From assembly GCA_948949055.1 (NCBI GenBank), contig CARBWQ010000007.1:1-16340 (forward strand): a stretch of 16,340 nt of DNA. Reading direction: 5' to 3'. A program made the translations under genes and the position numbers. The DNA comes from an uncultured Eubacteriales bacterium (GTDB taxonomy: Bacteria; Bacillota; Clostridia; Christensenellales; UBA1242). How positions within the stretch are numbered: position 1 is the stretch's first letter; each line of letters opens with the position of its first letter. The notes below the pieces were generated by a model. It was given only the letters and a program-made list of their open reading frames with translations, was not told the origin of the DNA and did not search any database. Shown here piece after piece: positions 1 to 6,573 of the stretch.

Positions 1-271
1 CACCAGTAATCATATTTTTAACATAGTCTGCGTGTCCTGGGCAGTCAACGTGTGCGTAGTGACGAGTTGCAGTCTCGTATTCTACGTGAGCGGTATTAAT
101 AGTAATACCTCTTGCCTTTTCTTCTGGGGCTTTATCAATTTCATCATATCTCATTTTTTGAGTGCCGAATTTCATTGTAATTGCGGCTGTAAGAGTAGTC
201 TTACCATGGTCAACGTGTCCGATAGTACCAACGTTAACGTGTGGCTTAGATCTAACATAAGCTTCTGCCAT
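1..271 (-). CDS. tuf: Elongation factor Tu, N-terminal part (continues past window edge)
   Basis: EF-Tu is the GTPase that delivers aminoacyl-tRNA to the ribosomal A site. Reading leftward from the ATG at 271, the first 90 codons give the start of the GTPase domain: [20 protein letters not shown], then the P-loop DHGKTT at residues 21-26. Switch I follows as the EKARGITI stretch, and the G3 motif DCPGH lies near residue 81. The remaining roughly 300 residues lie outside the window. An AGGAG ribosome binding site sits about 9 bases before the ATG (near 281-286). It is the last str-operon gene seen here and has its own predicted promoter in the 272-nt gap after fusA, so it can be expressed apart from the upstream ribosomal genes. 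Identification is certain because the motif order and spacing are those of EF-Tu. Confidence 0.98.
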   Translation of the reverse strand, partial: MAEAYVRSKPHVNVGTIGHVDHGKTTLTAAITMKFGTQKMRYDEIDKAPEEKARGITINTAHVEYETATRHYAHVDCPGHADYVKNMITG

Positions 272-300
272 ATTTAATAATCTCCTTTTTTAAATTACTA

Positions 301-315
301 ATGCTATTTTAGCAT
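301..315. repeat. Palindrome over the tuf -10 box
   Basis: ATGCTA-TTT-TAGCAT is a 6-bp inverted repeat with a 3-base centre, and it covers the whole predicted -10 hexamer and its TG extension. It could be an operator or simply a short hairpin. A second palindrome of the same size covers the -35 region. Confidence 0.45.
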
Positions 316-334
316 ATTTTTTTATTTTTGCAAA
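306..334 (-). promoter_or_regulatory. Predicted sigma-A promoter of tuf with extended -10
   Basis: On the minus strand the -10 box TAAAAT (306-311) is preceded by TGC, giving an extended -10 (TGnTAAAAT). A -35-like TTTGCA (329-334) lies 17 bases upstream. Transcription would start near 299, giving a leader of about 28 nt that contains the tuf ribosome binding site. The -35 matches consensus at only 4 of 6 positions, so the extended -10 carries most of the support. Confidence 0.6.
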
Positions 335-344
335 ATGATTTTGC
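330..344. repeat. Palindrome over the tuf -35 box
   Basis: GCAAAA-TGA-TTTTGC is a 6-bp inverted repeat with a 3-base centre that overlaps the predicted -35 hexamer at 329-334. It has no U-tract in the direction of transcription, so it is not a terminator. Confidence 0.45.
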
Positions 345-455
345 GATATTTTTATAGTTTTTTAGGGCCACCACGCCCACTTCCGAGTACTTTTAACTAA
401 AATATAATAAATAAATATATTTTAAATTACATTATATATTATTTAATCAGCAGTT

Positions 456-488
456 GAAAGTGATTGTTTAAACAAGTCAATCACCCTC
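456..488 (-). other. 11-bp hairpin in the fusA-tuf intergenic region
   Basis: The arms 456-466 and 478-488 pair along 11 bp on the minus-strand RNA, with two G-U pairs and an 11-nt loop. The loop edge includes the palindrome TTGTTTAAACAA. No U-run follows on either strand, so it is not a classical terminator. It could be an mRNA 3'-end stabiliser for fusA or a processing site. The rest of the 272-543 gap is AT-rich except for a GC-rich patch at 365-390. Confidence 0.45.
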
Positions 489-543
489 TTCCATGATTAA
501 ATTATACTTAAAAATAGTGATGCAAACTAAGTTTCCAATTTGA

Positions 544-2616
544 TTAAGCCTTAGCTCTTTCTCCAATAATGGTTGTAGCAATTGACTTAGGAACTTCTTG
601 ATATCTAAGTGGTTCCATTACATAATTGCCTCTGCCTTGTGTTTGAGAACGAAGGTCAGTTGCATAACCGAACATTTCAGCAAGTGGAACTTCGGCATTT
701 ACAATTTGAATTCCGGCAGATGATTCATTTCCGGTAAGCATACCACGACGAGAAGTGAGGTTGCCCATAACTGTACCAAGATATTCATCTGGAACTTCAA
801 CAGTAACTTTCATAATAGGCTCTAAGATAACGGCATCAGCTTTCTTGCAACCATCTTGGAAAGCCATAGAACCAGCGATTTTGAACGCCATTTCAGAAGA
901 GTCAACTTCGTGGTAAGAACCATCAACAAGTGTAACTCTGAAATCAACAGTTTCGTATCCAGCAAGAACACCGTTCATACGAGCTTCTTGGATACCAACA
1001 TTAATTGGTTGGATGTATTCCTTAGGAACTGATCCACCAACTGTTTTATCGATAAATTCATAACCAGATCCTGCTGGAAGAGGTTCCATATCGATAACGC
1101 AGTGACCATACTGACCTTTACCACCACTTTGGCGAATGAATTTACCTTCACAACGAACAGCTTTCTTAATAGCTTCACGATAAGAAACTTGTGGTTTACC
1201 AACAGTAGCTTCTACTTTGAACTCTCTAAGAAGTCTATCAACGATAATTTCTAGGTGAAGTTCACCCATACCAGCGATAAGAGTTTGTCCAGTTTCAGTG
1301 TTTGTAGTAACTCTGAATGAAGGGTCTTCTCTCATAAGTTTAGCAAGGGCAAGAGCCATTTTTTCTTGCATATCTTTTGTTTTAGGTTCGATAGCAAGTT
1401 GAATAACAGGTTCTGGGAATTCCATACTTTCAAGTTGGATTGGATGTTTTTCATCACAAAGAGTGTGTCCTGTGATTGTATCTTTAAGTCCAACAATAGC
1501 TGCAATATCACCTGCACCAACCTCAGTAATTTCTGTACGGTTGTTTGAGTGCATACGGATAAGACGACCAACTCTTTCAGTTTTTCCTGTATTTGAGTTG
1601 TAAACATAACTTCCAGCAGTGAGTTTACCAGAGTAAACACGGAAGAATGTAAGACCACCAACGAATGGGTCAGTCATAAATTTAAATGCAAGACCGGCAA
1701 ATGGTTCTTTTTCATCAGCCTTTCTCTCCTCTTCTTGCTCAGAATCAGGGTTAATACCTTTGATAGCTGGGATATCAAGTGGAGATGGAAGATATTCAAC
1801 CATAGCGTCAAGAAGCATTTGAACACCCTTGTTTTTGTAAGATGAACCACAAAGAACAGGTGTGAAAGTTTTAGCAATTGTTGCCTTTCTGATTGCTTTT
1901 TTAAGTTCTTCAATAGAGATTTCATCTCCCTCAAAGTATCTCTCTAAAAGAGCATCATCAGTTTCAACAACTTTTTCAACAAGCTCAGCTCTAAGCTCTT
2001 CTGCTTTATCTTTAAGTTCAGCAGGGATGTCGGTAATCTCAATTTGAGTACCCATATCATCCTTATAAATTTCAGCTTTCATAGTAAGAAGGTCGATAAT
2101 TCCTGAGAATGTATCAGCTTCCCCTATTGGCATTTGAATAGGAAGGGCTTTTGTTTTAAGTCTTCTTTCAATAGATTCACAGCAAGCAAAGAAGTCAGCA
2201 GCATCTCTATCCATTTTGTTTACATAGATAATTGCTGGAACTTTATATTTTGTAGCTTGACGCCAAACAGTTTCAGTTTGAGGTTGAACCTTATCACGAG
2301 CAGACAAAACAAGAACTGTACCATCAAGGACTTTAAGTGAACGTTCTACTTCAATAGTGAAGTCAACGTGTCCAGGGGTATCAATAATGTTGATTTTATG
2401 ACCTTTCCAGTTACAAGTAGTACAAGCAGAAGTGATAGTAATACCACGTTCTTGTTCTTGTGCCATCCAGTCCATGGTAGCAGCACCATCATGAACTTCG
2501 CCGATTTTATGACTCTTACCAGTATAGTAAAGAATTCTTTCAGTGGTAGTAGTCTTACCAGCGTCAATGTGTGCCATAATACCGACATTTCTAGTTAATT
2601 CTAGATTTTCTGACAT
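544..2616 (-). CDS. fusA: Elongation factor G
   Basis: EF-G is the GTPase that translocates tRNA and mRNA on the ribosome and takes part in ribosome recycling. The 690-aa length is normal for the family. The P-loop AHIDAGKT is at residues 15-22, switch I contains [10 protein letters not shown]3 is DTPGH, and G4 is NKMD. Domain II follows ([13 protein letters not shown]), and domain IV carries [12 protein letters not shown] and [17 protein letters not shown] chose the ATG at 2616 because AAGGAG lies a few bases upstream and the protein then begins [10 protein letters not shown] as in other EF-Gs. A GTG at 2643 would add nine residues but would put the ribosome binding site inside the gene. The gene lies 38 nt after an inserted nucleoside deoxyribosyltransferase-like gene, where it would normally follow rpsG directly. 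Confidence 0.98.
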   Translation of the reverse strand: MSENLELTRNVGIMAHIDAGKTTTTERILYYTGKSHKIGEVHDGAATMDWMAQEQERGITITSACTTCNWKGHKINIIDTPGHVDFTIEVERSLKVLDGTVLVLSARDKVQPQTETVWRQATKYKVPAIIYVNKMDRDAADFFACCESIERRLKTKALPIQMPIGEADTFSGIIDLLTMKAEIYKDDMGTQIEITDIPAELKDKAEELRAELVEKVVETDDALLERYFEGDEISIEELKKAIRKATIAKTFTPVLCGSSYKNKGVQMLLDAMVEYLPSPLDIPAIKGINPDSEQEEERKADEKEPFAGLAFKFMTDPFVGGLTFFRVYSGKLTAGSYVYNSNTGKTERVGRLIRMHSNNRTEITEVGAGDIAAIVGLKDTITGHTLCDEKHPIQLESMEFPEPVIQLAIEPKTKDMQEKMALALAKLMREDPSFRVTTNTETGQTLIAGMGELHLEIIVDRLLREFKVEATVGKPQVSYREAIKKAVRCEGKFIRQSGGKGQYGHCVIDMEPLPAGSGYEFIDKTVGGSVPKEYIQPINVGIQEARMNGVLAGYETVDFRVTLVDGSYHEVDSSEMAFKIAGSMAFQDGCKKADAVILEPIMKVTVEVPDEYLGTVMGNLTSRRGMLTGNESSAGIQIVNAEVPLAEMFGYATDLRSQTQGRGNYVMEPLRYQEVPKSIATTIIGERAKA

Positions 2617-2630
2617 ATATTTCTCCTTTT

Positions 2631-2643
2631 GTGGCTTAGCCAC
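2631..2643 (-). other. Small hairpin just upstream of the fusA ribosome binding site
   Basis: GTGGC-TAA-GCCAC forms a 5-bp stem with a 3-nt loop, ending a few bases before the AAGGAG of fusA. It lies in the short gap after the inserted gene. It is too short to be a terminator and has no U-run. It may insulate or position fusA translation. Confidence 0.35.
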
Positions 2644-2654
2644 TTAATAATTAT

Positions 2655-3065
2655 TTAACATATATTATTATTAATATACATAACCATTTCATCAAGTTGG
2701 TCAAATACAAGTCCACCATTATCCCTAATCAAATCTCTTACAACTTTCATACTTTCCCACTTATGAGATGTAAAGCATTTATCGTTATAACTTTCTACTG
2801 CACAAAACAATAGTTTTTCAGGAAATTTATTAGAATAGTCAACTGCACTTGCTATTGATGAAAAGCCTTCAATCTCAGGTGTTATGAAATAGACCAAATA
2901 ATCACAAGTTTTAATCCTTTCAGACTTTTCTTGTTTTTCATTCTCAGTCCATTTCCAATTCTTTTTCAAGGGATTATAGAACTCGATATCTTGACGATTT
3001 ATCTTTTCAATAAACTCATTTCTCCAATCCTTCCCCTTGCAAACACCACCTAAATTTATTTTCAT
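2655..3065 (-). CDS. Nucleoside 2-deoxyribosyltransferase-like protein inserted in the str operon
   Basis: The 136-aa protein follows the pattern of the nucleoside 2-deoxyribosyltransferase-like family often found in phages: an opening beta strand INLGG (3-7), WR (14-15), FYNP (29-32), W37 and W39, YFITP (59-63), and GFSSIASAVDYS (67-78). Characterised relatives cleave or exchange the N-glycosidic bond of deoxynucleosides, and many members are untested. In the family pattern I know, SIA is followed by a Glu that corresponds to the catalytic Glu; here that position is Ser73, so activity may be lost or changed. The ATG is 5 nt after the rpsG stop with only a weak ribosome binding site, which suggests translational coupling to rpsG. 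The gene splits rpsG from fusA, which are usually adjacent. Family assignment is fairly sure, but the substrate is unknown. Confidence 0.8.
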   Translation of the reverse strand: MKINLGGVCKGKDWRNEFIEKINRQDIEFYNPLKKNWKWTENEKQEKSERIKTCDYLVYFITPEIEGFSSIASAVDYSNKFPEKLLFCAVESYNDKCFTSHKWESMKVVRDLIRDNGGLVFDQLDEMVMYINNNIC

Positions 3066-3070
3066 TTATT

Positions 3071-3544
3071 TTACCACTTGAAGTGAGCAAAAGCCTTGTT
3101 AGCCTCAGCCATTCTGTGCATTTCATCTCTTCTCTTAATAGAAGCGCCAGTAGAGTTGTAAGCATCCATGATTTCGCCTGCGAGCTTAGCGTCCATTCCT
3201 CTTTCACCACTTCTCTTTCTTGCAAAACTTACAATCCAGCGAATAGCAAGAGTTTGACGTCTTTCAGGTCTGATTTCCATAGGTACTTGGTAAGTAGCAC
3301 CACCAACTCTTCTTGATTTAGTTTCAAGAACAGGTTTAACATTTTCAAGAGCAGTAGTAAAAACTTCGATTGGATCGAGATCCATTTTCTCTTTAATGAT
3401 GTTGAATGATCCGTAAACAATTCTTTGAGCAAGACCTTTTTTACCTGATTCCATTACTTGGTTGATAAGTTTAGTAACAACCTTGCTTTTGTAAATAGGA
3501 TCAGCAAGAACTTCTCTTTTTACGGCACTATTTCTTCTTGGCAT
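3071..3544 (-). CDS. rpsG: 30S ribosomal protein S7
   Basis: S7 is a primary binder of the 3' major domain of 16S rRNA and starts assembly of the 30S head. The 157-aa product begins [12 protein letters not shown] and has the family signature around [17 protein letters not shown], the beta-hairpin region with [20 protein letters not shown], and the [14 protein letters not shown] end. Length matches the family. AAGGAG lies about 8 bases before the ATG. In E. coli, S7 represses its own operon by binding the rpsL-rpsG intercistronic RNA. Here that same gap is 206 nt and holds a strong structured element at 3628-3753, so similar feedback is plausible. The next gene starts 5 nt after the stop and is probably coupled. 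Confidence 0.98.
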   Translation of the reverse strand: MPRRNSAVKREVLADPIYKSKVVTKLINQVMESGKKGLAQRIVYGSFNIIKEKMDLDPIEVFTTALENVKPVLETKSRRVGGATYQVPMEIRPERRQTLAIRWIVSFARKRSGERGMDAKLAGEIMDAYNSTGASIKRRDEMHRMAEANKAFAHFKW

Positions 3545-3627
3545 AATATTTTCTCCTTTTATCAGTTAATAAACTGAAAATTTTAATCTTTTAAATTTTA
3601 AAATCTAACATCAAATTCCTTAGACAT

Positions 3628-3753
3628 TAGACTTAATAGAATCGAGCTAGGTAAAGCTCGGCAGGTTGAAAGCATAGGAGTGGACTAACTGGTCCATGAC
3701 TATGTTTGAAACCTGACAGCAAACGCAACATAGCGAAGGTTATATTAAGTCTA
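3628..3753 (-). ncRNA. Structured RNA element between rpsL and rpsG (candidate r-protein autoregulatory element)
   Basis: The 126-nt minus-strand RNA is closed by a perfect 11-bp stem (3743-3753 with 3628-3638), which begins at the rpsL TAG stop. Inside is a long nested hairpin: CAGGTT/AACCTG, a 5x5 internal loop, CATAG/CTATG, a 3x3 internal loop, TGGAC/GTCCA, and a 6-nt loop. A separate hairpin CGAGCT/AGCTCG has a 6-nt loop, and a weak CGC/GCG hairpin lies on the 5' side. The inner part is clearly more GC-rich than the flanking A/T tracts. No U-run follows, so it is not a terminator. I do not recognise it as a known family. Its position matches the site of S7 translational feedback in E. coli, which is the basis for the proposed role. 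Confidence 0.6.
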
Positions 3754-4131
3754 CTTAGATTTCTTTGGTCTCTTAGCACCGTACTTAGATCTAGATTGCT
3801 TTCTATTAGCAACACCAGCAGTATCAAGGCTACCACGAACAATGTGATAACGTACACCAGGAAGGTCTTTAACTCTTCCACCACGAACAAGTACTACACT
3901 GTGCTCTTGGAGGTTGTGACCAACGCCTGGGATGTAGCAAGTTCCTTCAAAACCATTTGAGAATTTAACTCTGGCAATTTTACGAAGCGCTGAGTTTGGT
4001 TTCTTAGGTGTAGCTGTCTTAACAGAAAGACAAACACCTCTTTTTTGAGGGCACTCTTGAAGAAGTGGAGCTTTTGACTTCTTCTTCGCATCTTTACGTC
4101 CTTTTCTTACAAGTTGGTTAAATGTAGGCAT
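3751..4131 (-). CDS. rpsL: 30S ribosomal protein S12
   Basis: S12 sits at the decoding centre of the 30S subunit and affects accuracy and streptomycin response. The 126-aa product has the invariant [11 protein letters not shown] (41-51), [14 protein letters not shown] (67-80), and [17 protein letters not shown] (84-100). Lys43 and Lys88, equivalent to E. coli K42 and K87, are both present, so the common streptomycin-resistance substitutions are absent. Asp89 is the residue that is beta-methylthiolated in some bacteria. The ribosome binding site AAAGGAG lies about 7 bases upstream. It is the first gene of the str operon and is preceded by its own strong promoter and a leader of about 330 nt with an attenuator. 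It lies downstream of a protease-like gene array, and no rpoC is found upstream. Confidence 0.98.
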   Translation of the reverse strand: MPTFNQLVRKGRKDAKKKSKAPLLQECPQKRGVCLSVKTATPKKPNSALRKIARVKFSNGFEGTCYIPGVGHNLQEHSVVLVRGGRVKDLPGVRYHIVRGSLDTAGVANRKQSRSKYGAKRPKKSK

Positions 4132-4264
4132 AGTTTTCTCCTTTTAACTTAAAATATTTAAGAAATTTTGTCTGTCTTTAATCTATTAATAAACATGAAT
4201 CTTACGCGACAATTTTAATTTAAACAATCTAAACAATTTTGTAACATAGTCAGTTTATAAAGAT

Positions 4265-4298
4265 TAAAAAATGCACAACGTATGTTGTCGTCGTGCAT
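4265..4298 (-). terminator. Intrinsic terminator (attenuator) in the rpsL leader
   Basis: On the minus strand ATGCACGACG (4289-4298) pairs with CGTTGTGCAT (4271-4280) to form a 10-bp stem with one G-U pair and an 8-nt loop, followed directly by a run of T. It sits about 165 nt after the predicted start site and 135 nt before the rpsL ATG, so it would cut transcription short before the coding region. Confidence 0.75.
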
Positions 4299-4336
4299 GA
4301 AAAATGCTTTTATAGTGTAAAACATGAACAACACGA

Positions 4337-4352
4337 TTATGCACAAGCATAA
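4337..4352 (-). promoter_or_regulatory. Candidate antiterminator / anti-antiterminator segment in the rpsL leader
   Basis: TTGTGCAT (minus strand, 4339-4346) is an exact copy of part of the attenuator's 3' arm, so it can pair over 8 bp with the attenuator's 5' arm (4291-4298) and block the terminator. The same segment also fits a local 6-bp hairpin TTATGC-TTGT-GCATAA (4337-4352) that would hide it. Pairing logic is seen directly; any ligand or protein that controls the switch is unknown. Confidence 0.5.
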
Positions 4353-4470
4353 CTTTACAAAAAATGTAAATCGGCAAGATAAACTCACCTGTTGTTTGTT
4401 TCTGCCTTTGCATAATGAAAAATCATCACGCAATTAAAGCATTGCCTCCGACAACGAAGCATACGGGCAA

Positions 4471-4499
4471 ATTATAGCACGTCCCTCGTCCGTTGTCAA
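4471..4499 (-). promoter_or_regulatory. Consensus sigma-A promoter of the str operon
   Basis: TTGACA (4494-4499) and TATAAT (4471-4476) are separated by exactly 17 bases, a perfect consensus on the minus strand. Transcription should start near 4464, giving a leader of about 330 nt before rpsL. The -35 lies 27 nt after the stop codon of the last protease-like gene, with no terminator between. The rest of the 4132-4526 stretch holds the leader hairpins and no convincing gene. Confidence 0.92.
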
Positions 4500-4526
4500 G
4501 CATTTTATAGATATATTTATATTTAA

Positions 4527-5456
4527 TTAATCTAATATATAATCTATATCTTCTTCATTTTTCTTTTTCGCAATACTATTGCAAACTTCATCTACTATTT
4601 GTTTTAACCCATCAAAGGCTTCAGCTTTTATCCTATGGTTTTTATAATCCTGCTCTTCATGAATTGCTTTATCGGTGACTTCAAGTAGTTTATCGAAATT
4701 TTCAGCACCAATTTGGTCTAACAACCTATTGATATTTCCATTTAAAAAACAATCTGCAAGAATTTCACTATTATCTTCAAATAATTCTTCTAGCAACTCA
4801 AAAGCACATGAGTATGCACTATTAGTCGCCTTTCCTTCACCTAGTTCAAATCCTTGTTTTTTGGCAACCTCATATACTTTCATTGCCAAATAATCGGTAT
4901 ATACTTCATTTAACGCACGACGTTTTTCTTCATCATTATCATAAATTGACTTATAAGAATCTTCATCAATTTTTTGAAATTTATTTGTTTTAATTCCTAA
5001 CCTTACAGCCATGTACTGGCTATTAAAAACAACATCAGACATTATAACATGATTAAGTTCATGAAAAAATGTTTTATCATATAATTTTTCTAAGTTCCTA
5101 AAAAAGCATACCGAAACTGGTTTGGCTAAGAAATCGTTCTTTCTCACACTGGTAAAAGCTCCACCACCAACAGCGCCAAAAAAACTAATAAATGATATTT
5201 CATTAAAATTTTCTCGTATGTATATAATATCTGAATTTTCTAAAATTAAATCTTCCAAACTTTCATAATAATTATTTTCATCTGATTCTGTCATTCCAGA
5301 ACTAGGCTCTATAAAAATACATAAGGTATTGTTTAAGCGATTTGTTATACGCTCTCGATAAGCTTCTCCATACACCTCAACAAAACACTCAATTATTTGA
5401 GGCATTTTTTCATGTACAATGTCATTAATTTCCTTTGCTGTTTTAAAGTTACTCAT
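4527..5456 (-). CDS. Predicted zinc-metalloprotease-like protein, short form (array member 4, last)
   Basis: A 309-aa protein with HELNH at residues 132-136 in a helix (FHELNHVIMSD), which fits an HExxH zinc site. NEVYTD at 183-188 matches the N-E-x-x-x-D third-ligand helix of thermolysin-type enzymes (NEAISD), making E184 the likely third ligand. Residues 18-50 hold the shared N-terminal module (YGEAYRERITNRLNNT). A glycine patch VGGGAFTSV (96-104) precedes the active helix. The shared C-terminal helical module runs from about 213 (SAYSCAFELLEELF) and ends in an acidic tail. There is no signal peptide or membrane segment. Its ribosome binding site overlaps the previous gene's stop (TAGGAG), 8 nt apart, so the two are coupled. 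Substrate is unknown and no named family is recognised. Confidence 0.75.
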   Translation of the reverse strand: MSNFKTAKEINDIVHEKMPQIIECFVEVYGEAYRERITNRLNNTLCIFIEPSSGMTESDENNYYESLEDLILENSDIIYIRENFNEISFISFFGAVGGGAFTSVRKNDFLAKPVSVCFFRNLEKLYDKTFFHELNHVIMSDVVFNSQYMAVRLGIKTNKFQKIDEDSYKSIYDNDEEKRRALNEVYTDYLAMKVYEVAKKQGFELGEGKATNSAYSCAFELLEELFEDNSEILADCFLNGNINRLLDQIGAENFDKLLEVTDKAIHEEQDYKNHRIKAEAFDGLKQIVDEVCNSIAKKKNEEDIDYILD

Positions 5457-5464
5457 ATTTTCTC

Positions 5465-6445
5465 CTAATAAATCTCTTGCTCGCTGTCATTCTCCAATTC
5501 AATCTTATCTACCACTCTATTAACATTTTTCATCATATCAACATAAAATCTTAGCGACAAAGGAATTTTATTGAAATCTTCCTTTAATAAAGTTTCAAGA
5601 TTAGTATGATTTTCTTCCATGGCTGATTTTATATATAGACCATGTTCACTTTCGAAATCTATTGCAGAGCTGGTTGCTTCAATAAGTTTCTCAAAATTAT
5701 CTTTACCAATTTCTTTAATAAGCCCCTTTCTCTTTCCTTCTAAGAAACATTTTGCAAGAGTATCTTTATGTTTATCAATAAATTCCCCTAACATTGGGAA
5801 AGCAACTGAATATGCAGATTTTTCACCAGCAATTAGCCCTAGACTAAAACCACTATTCTTTGCAATTTCATAAACTTTTAAAGAGGTATAGTCAGTATAA
5901 ACTTCTTGGAAAGCCTCTACATGCGCATTTGTCACATCTAAAAATTCCACCTTTCTATCCTCTAAGCTTAATTTATAATTAATCCTTTTAAGTCCATTTC
6001 TTGCAATAAAGTTATCCTTATCAATTATAACATCTGATTGAACAACATGATTAAGCTCATGAATTAAAACTTTATCACTTAACTCTTCAAGATTAGGCAA
6101 AAAGCATAGGCATTTAGGCTGAGTTAAGTCATTATAACTAGCACTAACGATAACTCCTGCTGCCATTTGATCGAACATTGTCATATGCTTAACATCACTA
6201 TATTCTTGTTCTATATCAACAATATCAATGTGCTTCTGAATAAACCGTTGCATTTCTTCTTCGTACTCAAAAGCATCTTTAAATGACCTATCTGAATGTA
6301 ATACTATAAATATAGTATTATTTAATCTTTCAGTTATACGCTCTCTATACTTTTCACCATGAACCTTAACAAAAGACTCAATAAGCTGTGGCATTTTGCT
6401 ATGAAGAAGTTCATTAATTTCACTAGGCGTTTTAAATTTTGCCAT
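5465..6445 (-). CDS. Predicted zinc-metalloprotease-like protein, short form (array member 3)
   Basis: A 326-aa paralog with HELNH at 129-133 and QEVYTD at 180-185, so E181 is the likely third zinc ligand. The N-terminal module is very close to that of the next gene (MAKFKTPSEINELLHSKMPQ against MSNFKTAKEINDIVHEKMPQ). The glycine patch is weaker (MAAGVIVSA, 94-102). The C-terminal module has SAYSVAFPMLGEF near 210 and IGKDNFEKL near 246, then a tail longer than that of the last member, ending in acidic residues. AAGGAG precedes the ATG by about 6 bases. A 128-nt gap separates it from the upstream paralog and holds a possible 20-codon ORF. It is probably a recent duplicate of the following gene, since these two are the closest pair. 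Confidence 0.75.
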   Translation of the reverse strand: MAKFKTPSEINELLHSKMPQLIESFVKVHGEKYRERITERLNNTIFIVLHSDRSFKDAFEYEEEMQRFIQKHIDIVDIEQEYSDVKHMTMFDQMAAGVIVSASYNDLTQPKCLCFLPNLEELSDKVLIHELNHVVQSDVIIDKDNFIARNGLKRINYKLSLEDRKVEFLDVTNAHVEAFQEVYTDYTSLKVYEIAKNSGFSLGLIAGEKSAYSVAFPMLGEFIDKHKDTLAKCFLEGKRKGLIKEIGKDNFEKLIEATSSAIDFESEHGLYIKSAMEENHTNLETLLKEDFNKIPLSLRFYVDMMKNVNRVVDKIELENDSEQEIY

Positions 6446-6490
6446 AATTTCTCCTTATAAATTTCTTTTTAAAATATTCATCTCAGAAGT

Positions 6491-6553
6491 TTAATTATTA
6501 ATAGGATTATACAAATCTTCTATATGTTTTAATTCTTTTAATTTTCCAATCAT
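6491..6553 (-). CDS. Possible 20-aa small ORF between protease-like genes
   Basis: ATG at 6553 opens a 20-codon frame (MIGKLKELKHIEDLYNPINN) that ends at TAA. A purine-rich AAGGAAGAGG sits just upstream and could serve as a ribosome binding site. The sequence KH-x3-LYNPI faintly recalls the KHGLEGIDLNNPI start of the long paralogs, so it may be a decayed copy, a leader peptide, or chance. Support is limited to the ribosome binding site and its position inside the operon. Confidence 0.3.
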   Translation of the reverse strand: MIGKLKELKHIEDLYNPINN

Positions 6554-6573
6554 TCCTCTTCCTTATCAAATAT

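Noticed and set aside
32..277. Plus-strand 81-codon ORF opposite tuf
   Set aside because: It is antisense to certain EF-Tu coding sequence and is explained as a shadow frame.
2617..2643. Nine-residue N-terminal extension of EF-G from a GTG at 2643
   Set aside because: The ATG at 2616 has AAGGAG at proper spacing and gives the normal EF-G start. The extension would encode the ribosome binding site and a hairpin.
4215..4433. 72-codon TTG-start ORF in the rpsL leader, and a tiny ATG-CTT-TAA ORF after GGAGG
   Set aside because: The long frame runs through the attenuator, and its GGAGG is 11 nt from the TTG. The tiny ORF has its GGAGG only 3 nt from the ATG. A leader peptide is not excluded, but I do not call one.
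4132..4526. Classical L10- or other named ribosomal-protein leader upstream of rpsL
   Set aside because: The hairpins seen do not match any leader I can recall with confidence, so only the terminator logic is reported.
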